Source: Streptomyces aurantiogriseus (GTDB lineage: Bacteria; Actinomycetota; Actinomycetes; Streptomycetales; Streptomycetaceae). Taken from it: DNA of 64,000 bases. The notes under the pieces were generated by a model. The model was not told where the DNA came from. It saw only the letters and a program-made list of their open reading frames with translations, and ran no database searches. Made by a program: the position numbers and the translations under genes. Location: positions 496,001 to 560,000 of the forward strand of contig NZ_BMSX01000004.1 of NCBI RefSeq assembly GCF_014649375.1, read 5' to 3'. How positions within the stretch are numbered: position 1 is the first letter of the stretch; each line of letters starts with the position of its first letter. Of the stretch, positions 7,860 to 16,320 are shown one piece after another.

Positions 7860-8676
7860 CCTCACCCCCGCCCGCATCCACATCCACCACCACCGCCGCA
7901 TGATCCGACGGCCACACCCCGTCCACCGGCCCGTCCCCCGCTCGCCGCACAGCCCGTACGCGGACCGGGCCGCCCGCACCGATGTGGACGTAGTCGATCC
8001 GTGCGCTCGGCAGGCCGCCGACCGCGACGTACGGGTTCGCCGCGTCCCAGGTGGCCCACGGGGCCGCCGGGTCGGCGTACTCCCAGGCGTCGAGGAAGAC
8101 CTGGCGGGGGACGGGCGGGGCGGTCCGGTAGCCGCCGAACAGGCGGATCTCGTCGGAGTCGGGCCAGGCGTTGAAGTCGCCGGTGACGATCGGGGGGAAC
8201 GGGGTGTCGCCGCGGTGGTGGGCGACGAACTCGGCGAGGGCGGTGACCTGGCGGCAGCGGACGGACGAGGCGTGGAGCTGGGAGGTGAGGTGGGTGGTGA
8301 AGAAGGGGATGTCGTACGTGGGGGTCGCCAGGCGGGTGTGGAGGGCGACGCGGCCGTCGTTCACGTCCGAGGGGGCCGGAAGCGGGAGGACCTGCTGTTC
8401 CGCCACCGGCCATCGGCTCAGGACGGCGTTGCCGATGTGCACCGACGCGTCCCCGATCCGCCGCTGCCAGCGCTCGGGGGCGTGGGACGGTGCCCAGGCC
8501 CAGTGCAGGCCCAGCTCGCCGGCGAGCCACTCCGCGAGGTTCTCACCGCCGGCGGCCCACACCTCCTGCAGGCCCACGGCATCCGGGCGCAGTTCCCGCA
8601 GCACGGTGAGGATCGCCTTCTGCCGTGCCTCCCACGGTCCGAAGCGCCACCACAGGTTCCAGGTCACGACCCGCAT
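7846..8676 (-). CDS. Endonuclease/exonuclease/phosphatase-family hydrolase
   Basis: 276 residues from the ATG of MRVVTWNLWWRFG. The EEP fold is shown by the first-strand asparagine (TWNLWW), QEVW with its metal-binding Glu, TGDFNAWPDS (catalytic Asp/Asn) and WPSDHAAVVVDV (Asp-His dyad) at the end. Family members cleave phosphodiesters in DNA, RNA, phospholipids or sphingolipids; the substrate here is open. No signal peptide, so probably cytoplasmic. Only a weak GGGTGG ribosome site is present. Confidence 0.85.
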   Translation of the reverse strand: MRVVTWNLWWRFGPWEARQKAILTVLRELRPDAVGLQEVWAAGGENLAEWLAGELGLHWAWAPSHAPERWQRRIGDASVHIGNAVLSRWPVAEQQVLPLPAPSDVNDGRVALHTRLATPTYDIPFFTTHLTSQLHASSVRCRQVTALAEFVAHHRGDTPFPPIVTGDFNAWPDSDEIRLFGGYRTAPPVPRQVFLDAWEYADPAAPWATWDAANPYVAVGGLPSARIDYVHIGAGGPVRVRAVRRAGDGPVDGVWPSDHAAVVVDVDAGGGEVSGP

Positions 8677-8759
8677 CCGCAGCCACCCGCTCTCATACGC
8701 GCGTCGGCCACCATTGAAGCAACAGTTCCAGCCTGTGGTGTGAAGGAGTTGCACAGACG

Positions 8760-9152
8760 ATGTCCCGCCTCGACGACCTCCGCTTCCGCGCTGCCACCGC
8801 CTTCCAGCGGCGCGCCAACCCCCTGCTGCGCCGTCTCCCCCTCCAGACCGTCCTGGAGACCACCGGCCGTGTCTCCGGTCTGCCCCGGCAGACGCCGGTG
8901 GGCGGCCGGCGCGTCGGTGACTCCTTCTGGCTGGTGTCGGAGTTCGGGGTGCGGTCGCAGTATGTCCGCAACATTCAGGCCGATCCGCGGGTACGGGTGC
9001 GGATCGGAGGCCGGTGGCACGCGGGCACCGCGCATCTCCTGCCCGACGACGACGCCGTCGCCCGGCTGCGCTCCCTCCCGCGGTTGAACAGCACGGCGGT
9101 GCGGGCGTTGGGGACGGATCTGCTGACGGTGCGGGTGGATCTGGGGAACTGA
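8760..9152 (+). CDS. Deazaflavin (F420)-dependent nitroreductase-family protein
   Basis: 130 residues, GGAG eleven bases before the ATG. The FDOR-B/Ddn pattern is visible: VLETTGRVSGLPRQTPV, DSFWLVSEFGVRSQYVRNI and DPRVRVRIGGRWHAGTA, forming the split beta-barrel that binds F420. Members reduce diverse substrates with F420H2. It is divergent from the EEP hydrolase gene. Confidence 0.85.
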   Translation: MSRLDDLRFRAATAFQRRANPLLRRLPLQTVLETTGRVSGLPRQTPVGGRRVGDSFWLVSEFGVRSQYVRNIQADPRVRVRIGGRWHAGTAHLLPDDDAVARLRSLPRLNSTAVRALGTDLLTVRVDLGN

Positions 9153-9153
9153 T

Positions 9154-9180
9154 CCGGATGGCCCGGATGGTCCGGATGGC
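9154..9180. repeat. Short tandem repeat, 3 x 9 bp
   Basis: Three head-to-tail copies of CCGGATGG[C/T] fill the space between the convergent nitroreductase-family and aldehyde dehydrogenase genes. Confidence 0.85.
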
Positions 9181-9182
9181 CC

Positions 9183-10634
9183 TCACCCCGGCCAGACGAT
9201 CGCCTGCACCTCGCTGTAGGCGTGCAGCGCGTACGACCCCACGTCCCGTCCCACCCCGCTCCTCTTGAACCCCCCGAACGGCGCTTCCATGTTGCGGCCG
9301 ACGGTGTTGATGCCGACGCCGCCCGCCCGCAACCGCCTCGCCACGCGGAAGGCCCTCGCGACATCGCCCGACCAGACGTAGTCGATCAGGCCGTAGTCGG
9401 AGTCGTTCGCCAGGGCGACTCCCTCGTCCTCCTCCTCGAAGGGGATCACCACGACCACCGGGCCGAAGATCTCCTCCCGGGCCACCCGCATGTCGTTCGT
9501 GCAGTCGGCGAGGAGGGTCGGGCAGAGGTAGAAGCCCCGGTCCAGGGGCGGGCGTCCGCCGCCCGTCACCAGCGCCGCGCCCTCCTTGCGGCCCAGTTCG
9601 ACGTACGACTCCACCCGGTCGCGGTGGGCGGCCGAGATCAGTGGGCCGACCACCGTGTCCGGGTCCCTCGGATCGCCCACCGTCAGGCGGGCCGCGTAGG
9701 CCGCCAGACCCTGCACCACCCGGTCGTACACACCCCGCTGCGCCAGCACCCGCGTCGGTGCCGTGCAGATCTGGCCGCTGTAGAAGGAGAAGGTCGTGCC
9801 GATGCCGGCGATCGCGGAGGCGATGTCCGCGTCGTCGAAGACGACGGCCGCGCCCTTTCCGCCCAGCTCCATCAGCTGCCGTTTCATGCCCCGCCCGCAC
9901 TCCTCGGCGATGCGCTGCCCCACCGCCGTCGAGCCGGTGAAGCTCACCATGTCGACGTCCGGGGAGGACACCGCCGTCTCGCCGGTCTCGGCCCCGCGGC
10001 CGGAGACGACGTTCACCACGCCCCGCGGCACACCCGCCGCCTCCAGTGCCTCCGCCAGCCGGTAGACCGACAGGGGGTCCTGCGGGGCCGGCTTCACCAC
10101 CACCGTGTTGCCCATCGCGAGCGCCGGGGCGACCTTGCCGGCCGTGTTCGCCCACGGGTTGTTGTAGGAGGTGACGCAGGTGACGACCCCTACGGGCTGG
10201 CGGACGGCCAGCGCGCCGAACACGCCCGCCCTCCCCATCGGCCCGGCCTCGTTGATCTGCGGCGGGATCGCCCACTCGGCGGGCTCCACGCGCGCGTACC
10301 GCCGGAAGCGGGCAGCGGCCACCCCGACCTGCATCCCGCGCGCCGTCACGGTCGTCGCCCCCGTCTCCGCCCCGGCGAGTTCGGCGTACGGCACCAGCCG
10401 GCCGCGGATGATGTCCGCCGCCCGCGCCAGCACCGCCGCCCGCTCCTCCGGGGCCGTACGCGACCACGGCCCGAAGGCCTCGCGGGCCGCGGCGCAGGCC
10501 GCGAGCACCTGATCCCGCGAGGCCTCCGGCGCCCACCCGACGGTCTCCTCGGTCGCCGGGTCGGTCACCTCGTAGTGGCCGCCGTCCGGATCGACCCACC
10601 GGCCGCCGATGAACAGACGCTGTTCCCCGCTCAC
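9183..10634 (-). CDS. Aldehyde dehydrogenase family protein
   Basis: 483 residues from the GTG at 10634, which overlaps the TGA of the preceding amidohydrolase gene (GTGA). Full ALDH architecture: substrate/NAD-binding VTSYNNPWAN, nucleotide motif FTGSTAVGQRIA, catalytic Glu in LMELGGKGA, catalytic Cys in FYSGQIC and the EEIFGPVVVVIPF motif. Oxidises an aldehyde to an acid or acyl product with NAD(P)+. As last gene of the LLM-amidohydrolase-ALDH unit it likely oxidises a pathway intermediate under control of the palindromes near 13.7 kb. Confidence 0.9.
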   Translation of the reverse strand: MSGEQRLFIGGRWVDPDGGHYEVTDPATEETVGWAPEASRDQVLAACAAAREAFGPWSRTAPEERAAVLARAADIIRGRLVPYAELAGAETGATTVTARGMQVGVAAARFRRYARVEPAEWAIPPQINEAGPMGRAGVFGALAVRQPVGVVTCVTSYNNPWANTAGKVAPALAMGNTVVVKPAPQDPLSVYRLAEALEAAGVPRGVVNVVSGRGAETGETAVSSPDVDMVSFTGSTAVGQRIAEECGRGMKRQLMELGGKGAAVVFDDADIASAIAGIGTTFSFYSGQICTAPTRVLAQRGVYDRVVQGLAAYAARLTVGDPRDPDTVVGPLISAAHRDRVESYVELGRKEGAALVTGGGRPPLDRGFYLCPTLLADCTNDMRVAREEIFGPVVVVIPFEEEDEGVALANDSDYGLIDYVWSGDVARAFRVARRLRAGGVGINTVGRNMEAPFGGFKRSGVGRDVGSYALHAYSEVQAIVWPG

Positions 10635-12361
10635 TTCGTCGCCACCGTCCGCGTGTCCCGCCCCGAGCGCAGCACCCGGCCCGGGACCGCCCCCGTCACC
10701 ACGTCGTCCCGGATCGCCGCCACCCCGTTGACCCAGACGGCACGCACACCGAGCGCCCGGGAGTCCAGGCGGGGGCTGTCGCCGGGAAGGTCGTGCACGA
10801 GGGTCGCCGGGCCGGCGTCGATCCGCTCCGGGTCGAAGAGGACCAGGTCCGCATGGAAGCCCTCCTGCACCCTCCCCCGCTCGCGCAGGCCGAACAGCCG
10901 CGCCGGGTCGTCCGTCAGCATCTTCACCGCCTGCTCCAGCCCCACCAGCTTCCGGCCGCGCAGACAGTCGCCGAGGAAGCGGGTGGTGTAGGGGGCGCCG
11001 CACATGCGGTCCAGGTGGGCGCCGGCGTCCGAGCCGCCGAGCAGCACGTCCTCGTGCTGCCAGGTCTCCGCCCGCAGCGCCCAGGACGCCGGGTCGTTGT
11101 CCGTCGGCATGGGCCACAGGACCGTACGCAGCTCGTCGGCCGCGCAGATCTCCACCAGACAGGTGAAGGGGTCCTGGCCGCGTTCCGCCGCGATGTCGTT
11201 CACCACCCGGCCGGTCAGGCCCCGGTTCGCCTCGCTGTACGTGTCGCCGATGACGTACCGCCCGAAGTTCACCAGCCGCCGGAAGACGCCCGCCTCCTTG
11301 GACTCGGCGCGGCGCAGCATCTCCGCGCGCACGGCGGGGTCACGGAGCCTGGCGATCCGCTCGGGAACCGGCAGGCCCAGGATCGGGCCCCAGCCGGGGA
11401 TGAGGTTGAGCGCGCAGAAGGTGCCCAGGGACATGTTCATCGGGGTCAGGATCGGCATGGTCAGGGCGACCACCCTCCCGCCCGCCTTCCTCGCCCGCTC
11501 GCTCGCCGAGAGCTGCCTCGGCACCCGCTCGGGAACCGCCGCGTCGATGGTCAGCACGTTCCAGTTCAGGGGGCGCCCGGCCGTCGCGCTCATCTCCACG
11601 AACAGGTCGATCTCGGCGTCGCTGAACTGGTCCAGGCAGCCCGCGACGATCGCCTCGATCTGGGTGCCCTCGTGCTCGCCGACGGCCTGCGAGAGGGCCA
11701 GCAGTTCGTGCGGCGTGGCGTGCCGGGAGGCGACCGGCTGTCCCTCGCCGTCGGAGTGGGAGGTCGACTGGGTGGTGGAGAAGCCCCACGCCCCCGCGTC
11801 CATCGCCTCGTGCAGCAGCCGCACGATCTCCGCCAGCTGCTCCTCACTCGGCTGACCGCCGACCGCCTCCGCCCCCATCACATACCGCCGCAGCGCACAA
11901 TGCCCCACCATGAAGCCCGCGTTGACGGCGATCCGCCCCTCCAACGCGTCCAGGTACTCCCCGAAGGAGCGCCAACTCCAGGGCGCCCCCTCCTCCAGCG
12001 CGACCAGGGACATGCCCTCCACCTTGGACATCATCCGCCGGGTGTAGTCGGCGTCCTCGGGGCGGTCCGGATTCAGGGGCGCGAGCGTGAACCCACAGTT
12101 CCCGGCGGCGACCGTCGTCACCCCGTGGTTGAGGGAGGGGGTCGCGTACGGGTCCCAGAAGAGCTGGGCGTCGTAGTGGGTGTGGGGGTCGACGAATCCG
12201 GGGGCGAGGACGAGGCCGGAGGCGTCCTCGACCGACCTGGCCTCCTCGGTGATGTTCCCGACCGCTGCTGTACGGCCGTCCCGTATACCGACGTCGGCGG
12301 TGTATGCGGGCGCGCCGGTCCCGTCGACGACGGTCGCGCCTTTGATGAGGTGATCGAGCAT
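10631..12361 (-). CDS. N-acyl-D-amino-acid deacylase-like amidohydrolase
   Basis: 576 residues; AGGAG six bases before the ATG. The metal-dependent amidohydrolase fold is shown by VDPHTHYDAQLFWDP, the deacylase-type NCGFTLAPL motif, the central catalytic segments and the late GGSDAGAHLDRM containing the catalytic Asp. These are hallmarks of the D-aminoacylase subfamily. Homologues are often seen in lipid and terpenoid catabolic clusters, where the true substrate is a cyclic amide, lactone or unknown. A 135-base gap holding a dispersed repeat separates it from the LLM gene upstream. Confidence 0.85.
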   Translation of the reverse strand: MLDHLIKGATVVDGTGAPAYTADVGIRDGRTAAVGNITEEARSVEDASGLVLAPGFVDPHTHYDAQLFWDPYATPSLNHGVTTVAAGNCGFTLAPLNPDRPEDADYTRRMMSKVEGMSLVALEEGAPWSWRSFGEYLDALEGRIAVNAGFMVGHCALRRYVMGAEAVGGQPSEEQLAEIVRLLHEAMDAGAWGFSTTQSTSHSDGEGQPVASRHATPHELLALSQAVGEHEGTQIEAIVAGCLDQFSDAEIDLFVEMSATAGRPLNWNVLTIDAAVPERVPRQLSASERARKAGGRVVALTMPILTPMNMSLGTFCALNLIPGWGPILGLPVPERIARLRDPAVRAEMLRRAESKEAGVFRRLVNFGRYVIGDTYSEANRGLTGRVVNDIAAERGQDPFTCLVEICAADELRTVLWPMPTDNDPASWALRAETWQHEDVLLGGSDAGAHLDRMCGAPYTTRFLGDCLRGRKLVGLEQAVKMLTDDPARLFGLRERGRVQEGFHADLVLFDPERIDAGPATLVHDLPGDSPRLDSRALGVRAVWVNGVAAIRDDVVTGAVPGRVLRSGRDTRTVATK

Positions 12362-12397
12362 GAGGGCTCCTCTCGAGTCCGTGCGCTGGACGTCCCT

Positions 12398-12480
12398 GAA
12401 GGGGCGCGGGGCTGTATCGATATGCGGCTCCGCCGCGTGGGCGCGACCAGCCACGAACGACCCGCACCCCGCAAGGCCCG
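12398..12480. repeat. Dispersed streptomycete intergenic repeat, copy 1
   Basis: The block starting AAGGGGCGCGGGGCTGTATC and continuing through GCGGCTCCGCCGC to GACCCGCACCCCGC matches, in its first 22 bases and its right end, the copy at 55618-55735. I know very similar GC-rich, hairpin-forming sequences from intergenic regions of many Streptomyces genomes. It lies between the LLM and amidohydrolase genes of one operon. Confidence 0.7.
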
Positions 12481-12496
12481 CAGCCGCCGACGGCGA

Positions 12497-13615
12497 TCAA
12501 GCGCCCTGCCGGAACCGCGTAGTCCGATGCACCGGATCCGTGTCGATCTTCGGAATGACGTGCTCCCCGATCAGCCGGATCGTCTGCAGCGTCTCCTCCT
12601 TGGGCACCCCGACCGGCAGTCCGAAGGACAGCTGGTCGGCCCCCGCCTGCTCCCACCGCTTGCACTGCCGCAGCACCTCGTCGGGATCCCCGCAGATCAA
12701 CAGCTCCTCCTCGATGAGAAGCTCCACGAAATCGGCGGTGTACTCGGGCAGCGTCTCCGGCCAGACGGGAAAGCCCTCGGGACGCGGGAAGGTGTCGTGG
12801 TACCGGAAGACCAGCGACGGCAGATAGTGCAGCCCGCCGTTGACGGCGATCCGAATCGCCTCGTCGTGTGTCGGCGCGCAGATCGCGGTCGTCGTCACCA
12901 TCACGTTGTCGTTGACGAAGTCCCCGATCGGCTCGGCGTTCACCACCGCCGTCTTGTACTGCTCCAGCACCCACTCCATGTCGGAGACCTTCTGCACGCT
13001 GAAGCCCAGGACCCCGAGCCCCTTCCGCGCGGCCATCGCGTACGACGGCGGCGACCCGGCCGCGTACCACATCGCGGGGTGCGACCTGCCGTACGGCTTG
13101 GGCAGCACCTTCCTCGGCGGAAGCTGCCAGTGCTTGCCCTGGAAGCCGGCGTACTCGTCCTGGAGCCACATCTTGGGGAACTCCGCGATGGTCTCCTCCC
13201 AGATCTCCTTCGTGTGGTTCATGTCGGTGATGCCGGGGAGGAAGCCGAGGATCTCGTGCGAGCCGGCGCCGCGTCCGGAGCCGAACTCGAAGCGGTTGCC
13301 GGAGAGGTGGTCCAGCATGGCGACCTTCTCTGCGACCTTCACCGGGTGGTTGACCTGGGCCAACGGGTTGAAGATGCCGGAGCCGAGATGGATGCGCTCG
13401 GTGGCGTGGGCGAGGTAGCCGAGGAAGACGTCGTTGGCGGAGAGGTGGGAGTACTCCTCCAGGAAGTGGTGCTCGGACGCCCAGGCGTACTTGAAGCCGG
13501 ACCGGTCCGCCTGGATGACGTACTCGGTCTCCTCCATCAGCGCCTTGTGCTCGGCCAGCGGGTCGGTCTCGGCGCGCTTGCCCACATATCCCTGTACAAA
13601 GAGCCCGAATTCCAA
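12497..13615 (-). CDS. LLM-class flavin-dependent oxidoreductase (bacterial luciferase-like)
   Basis: 372 residues. TIM-barrel flavin monooxygenase pattern: MEFGLFVQGYV, WASEHHFLEEYSHLSANDVFLGYLA, RIHLGSGIFNPLAQVNHPVKVAEKVAMLDHLSGNRFEFGSGRG. The start codon is TTG at 13615: an in-frame stop lies three codons upstream and the protein begins exactly as family members do. First gene of a unit with the amidohydrolase and ALDH. Two CTGAC-N5-GTCAG palindromes lie 53 and 115 bases upstream of the start. Likely oxidises or reduces a cyclic substrate with FMN or F420. Confidence 0.9.
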   Translation of the reverse strand: MEFGLFVQGYVGKRAETDPLAEHKALMEETEYVIQADRSGFKYAWASEHHFLEEYSHLSANDVFLGYLAHATERIHLGSGIFNPLAQVNHPVKVAEKVAMLDHLSGNRFEFGSGRGAGSHEILGFLPGITDMNHTKEIWEETIAEFPKMWLQDEYAGFQGKHWQLPPRKVLPKPYGRSHPAMWYAAGSPPSYAMAARKGLGVLGFSVQKVSDMEWVLEQYKTAVVNAEPIGDFVNDNVMVTTTAICAPTHDEAIRIAVNGGLHYLPSLVFRYHDTFPRPEGFPVWPETLPEYTADFVELLIEEELLICGDPDEVLRQCKRWEQAGADQLSFGLPVGVPKEETLQTIRLIGEHVIPKIDTDPVHRTTRFRQGA

Positions 13616-13667
13616 GGAGGTTCACCGTCCCCGAGTCTTCGCGGATACCTGACCGGACCGGGAGTAG

Positions 13668-13682
13668 CTGACGATCCGTCAG
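13668..13682. promoter_or_regulatory. Palindromic operator CTGAC-N5-GTCAG, site A
   Basis: CTGACGATCCGTCAG, perfect arms, 53 bases upstream of the LLM start. One of 13 copies of the same palindrome in this window (see findings). Confidence 0.8.
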
Positions 13683-13729
13683 ATTCGACTGCCGCCGACT
13701 GTGGCACCGAGGGCATGCACCGTCAATAG

Positions 13730-13744
13730 CTGACTGAGCGTCAG
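13730..13744. promoter_or_regulatory. Palindromic operator, site B
   Basis: CTGACTGAGCGTCAG, perfect arms, overlapping the stop codon of the SDR gene and lying 62 bases start-to-start from site A, so probably a second site of the LLM promoter. Confidence 0.75.
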
Positions 13745-14511
13745 ACGACGGCGACCCCCGCCAGCCAGCCCCCGTCGATCACGAACGGCTGCCCGGTGAT
13801 GTAGGAGGAGTCGTCCGAGGTGAGGAAGAGGGCGAGCCGCGCCACCTCCTCCGGCCTGCCGATGCGGCCGAGCGGTACGAGCTTGCGGTACAGCCCGTCG
13901 AGGGCCTTCGACGCCTCCTCGGCGTCCGCCGCGGGGTCCAGCTGGGCCGGATTGGACATGGCGGTGTCGATCGCGCCCGGACACATCGCGTTGACCCGGA
14001 TCCTCCGGCCGGCCAGCTCCAGCGCGGCGACCCGGGTGAGCCCGAGGATGGCGTGCTTGGTCGCGGCGTACGCGCCGACGGCCGCCATGCCGGTCAGCGC
14101 GGTGTAGGAGGCGGTGTTGACGATCGTGCCGCCGCCCGTCATCTCGGGCGCGACGGCCTTCACGCCGAGGAAGCAGCCGACCTGGTTGACCTGGACGACG
14201 CGCATGAACTCGTCGAGGGGGGTGTCCAGGAGGGCGTTGAAGCGCAGGATGCCGGCGTTGTTGACGAGCCCGTCGATCCGGCCGTACGCGTCCCGCGCGG
14301 CGGTGACGGCGGCCTGCCAGTCGACCTCCCGGCTCACGTCGAGGTGGACGTACAGCGCGCCGATCTCCTTGGCGAGGGCCTCGCCCTGTTCGTCGAGGAC
14401 GTCGGCGACCACGACCTCGGCGCCTTCCTGCCGGAACAGGCGGGCCTCCTGCTCGCCCTGGCCGCGCGCGGCGCCCGTGACGAGGACGACACGTCCGTCG
14501 AGCTTGCCCAT
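13741..14511 (-). CDS. Short-chain dehydrogenase/reductase
   Basis: 256 residues; AAGGGAG five bases before the ATG. Classical SDR: TGAARGQG cofactor loop, LVNNAGILR, catalytic Ser in NTASYTALTG, Y-x3-K in YAATKHAILG, and a C-terminal GGWLAG. ADVLDE after the second strand, with Asp at the usual discriminating place, suggests NAD(H). The substrate is probably a hydroxysteroid-like or cyclic alcohol/ketone given its place in the regulon. A palindromic operator (site C) lies 49 bases upstream. Confidence 0.9.
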   Translation of the reverse strand: MGKLDGRVVLVTGAARGQGEQEARLFRQEGAEVVVADVLDEQGEALAKEIGALYVHLDVSREVDWQAAVTAARDAYGRIDGLVNNAGILRFNALLDTPLDEFMRVVQVNQVGCFLGVKAVAPEMTGGGTIVNTASYTALTGMAAVGAYAATKHAILGLTRVAALELAGRRIRVNAMCPGAIDTAMSNPAQLDPAADAEEASKALDGLYRKLVPLGRIGRPEEVARLALFLTSDDSSYITGQPFVIDGGWLAGVAVV

Positions 14512-14559
14512 GGGGACTCCCTTCGCGGTGCGTTGGTCGAGGTCAGCGTACCGCCCTAA

Positions 14560-14574
14560 CTGACGATGCGTCAG
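14560..14574. promoter_or_regulatory. Palindromic operator, site C
   Basis: CTGACGATGCGTCAG, perfect arms, 49 bases upstream of the SDR start codon. Confidence 0.8.
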
Positions 14575-14708
14575 ATAGGAGGGAGGTGCTTGCAAGTGCA
14601 ATCTCAAGTGACCGGCGAGTAGGGACATTTGACTCTGTCGACGCCGTCCTGCGGAGCCCAATAATCACCTGTCGGAAGGTAAAGGCCTCCCCAAGGAGAG
14701 AAGACGGT

Positions 14709-15446
14709 ATGGGCAACAGACGCTTCAGGAACAAGAAAGTCCGGTACGTGGCGATCGGGGCGTCGCTCGTGACCGGTGCGGCGGTCGCCACCGTTCTGCT
14801 TCCGTCGGCGAACGCGGCCGACGAGAAGACGCCCGAGCAGATCACGACCATGTGCCAGAGGTCCGCGGTGCTCAACGGGAAACAGCAGTCGGTGAGTGAT
14901 TTCGGGGGTGGCTTCGCGGACGGCTTCATGGCCGACAACTGCGATTTCGTCGAGACGAAGTTCGAGACCTTCGACGGCCCCACCGAGAAGGCGTCCATCG
15001 ACTTCCCGAACTGCGAGCCGAACGCCACCACACCGGCGAAGGTGTCCGTCACCTGGTCCTCGACGGCGGCTCAGGGCCAGGGCAAGTACACCGTGACCCA
15101 GCAGGGCGGCGGAGGCGGCCTTTTCGGGCTGCTGAGCGGATCCTGGCTCAAGCACAAGGGAACCCTGGACATGACCGTGAAGTCGGCGACCGCCGGCGCC
15201 ACGGAACAGCATGAAGTGCCGGTCGGCAAGGTGCTCCACATGGAGTTCACGCCGAAGATGCAGCGCATGACCGGCGAATGGCGGGTGCGGATCGACGCCC
15301 GCGAGGCGACGACCGTCACCAATGCCACCCCCGAGCAGAACTTCGTGGCGCCGGAGGTCGTCGAGGGCCCCGTCGTACTGCCGGGCGCCGCGGGCGCCCC
15401 CGGTGTCGTGGACGGCACCTCCAAGCCGGTCCTCGAGGACTGCTGA
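14709..15446 (+). CDS. Secreted protein, NC-[DE]-FV family member 1
   Basis: Function unknown. 245 residues; AAGGAG upstream of the ATG. Signal peptide: basic MGNRRFRNKKVRY, hydrophobic core and SANA cleavage region. Mature protein carries NCDFVETKFETFDGPTEKAS followed by FPNC, a pattern shared with the next gene (NCEFVDVQF...GPNQ...DNC), then beta-rich sequence with a GGGGGLFGLL stretch and a C-terminal Cys (LEDC). The two genes are 50 bases apart on the same strand and probably form an operon that arose by duplication. Confidence 0.7.
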   Translation: MGNRRFRNKKVRYVAIGASLVTGAAVATVLLPSANAADEKTPEQITTMCQRSAVLNGKQQSVSDFGGGFADGFMADNCDFVETKFETFDGPTEKASIDFPNCEPNATTPAKVSVTWSSTAAQGQGKYTVTQQGGGGGLFGLLSGSWLKHKGTLDMTVKSATAGATEQHEVPVGKVLHMEFTPKMQRMTGEWRVRIDAREATTVTNATPEQNFVAPEVVEGPVVLPGAAGAPGVVDGTSKPVLEDC

Positions 15447-15496
15447 TCCCTGACTTCACCCCCTTCCACCAGCCATTACCCCCACAGGAGACACGC

Positions 15497-16288
15497 ATGA
15501 CCCGCACCGACCGTCCGAGAAGCCACCGCAGCAGGAAGAAGCGCATCACCCTCGCCCTGGCCCCGGTGGCCGCCCTCGCGGTGGTCGTCCCGCTGATGAA
15601 CCAGGCGGGCGCCGCCACCCCCTCCGAAGTGACCGCCGACTGCGCCGCGGACTCCGACAAACTGGAGAACTGCGAGTTCGTCGACGTCCAGTTCAAGGCC
15701 AACAGCCTCGGTCCCAACCAACGCGTCTCGGCGGTGACCGACAACTGCGGGCGGACGACCGCGGCGACGAACACCTTCAGCGTGAGCACGTCCGTCACCA
15801 GAACCATCCAGCTGGAGGACGGATTCACCGCGGCCGCCGACACCAAACTGGGAAACTCGTTCTTCGAGATCGGCGTGAAGTTCAACACCACGGAAATCAA
15901 CATCACGCGTGACGACAAGACGACCGGCCTGCAGTTCAGCAGGTCGGACACCGTGCAGCCGGACAGCCTCGGTTTCTTCATGTGGTCCGCCAAGCGCACC
16001 GACGTGAGCGGATTCCTGAGGGCCACCTACAAGGAGGCGCAGAACGGCCAGAAGGTGTTCTTCGCGCCGAGCGAGGGCGCTGCCACCGTCCACGTCTTCT
16101 ATCCACAGATCCTGAAGAACGGAACTCCCGACGGCCGACTGTGGCTGCGCAACGTGAAATGTGGGACACCCGAGGCGAACGGGATCCAGAACTCCGCGAA
16201 CAGTCTGCGGGCGGAACCGGGATTCGGTGAGGCAGGTTCCAATGTCACCGACGTGGAAATCCCGCTGACCGAGATCCCGGCTCCCTGA
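15497..16288 (+). CDS. Secreted protein, NC-[DE]-FV family member 2
   Basis: Function unknown. 263 residues; CAGGAG before the ATG; signal peptide with basic RSRKKR and an ALAPVAALAVVV core ending QAGAA. NCEFVDVQFKANSLGPNQ and DNCG repeat the pattern of the preceding protein. The middle is a run of amphipathic beta strands rich in Ser/Thr (NTFSVSTSVTRTIQLEDGF, FFEIGVKFNTTEINITRDD), which is also what aerolysin/ETX-MTX2 pore-forming proteins look like; I cannot confirm that relation. A convergent LuxR gene ends 32 bases downstream. Confidence 0.7.
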   Translation: MTRTDRPRSHRSRKKRITLALAPVAALAVVVPLMNQAGAATPSEVTADCAADSDKLENCEFVDVQFKANSLGPNQRVSAVTDNCGRTTAATNTFSVSTSVTRTIQLEDGFTAAADTKLGNSFFEIGVKFNTTEINITRDDKTTGLQFSRSDTVQPDSLGFFMWSAKRTDVSGFLRATYKEAQNGQKVFFAPSEGAATVHVFYPQILKNGTPDGRLWLRNVKCGTPEANGIQNSANSLRAEPGFGEAGSNVTDVEIPLTEIPAP

Positions 16289-16320
16289 CGTACTGCTCTC
16301 CGTAAAGTTCCGCACTGTTC

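Noticed and set aside
9183..11117. One very long minus-strand frame running through both ALDH and beyond
   Set aside because: Only the part from the GTG at 10634 has ALDH sequence; the upstream extension is shadow of the amidohydrolase gene.
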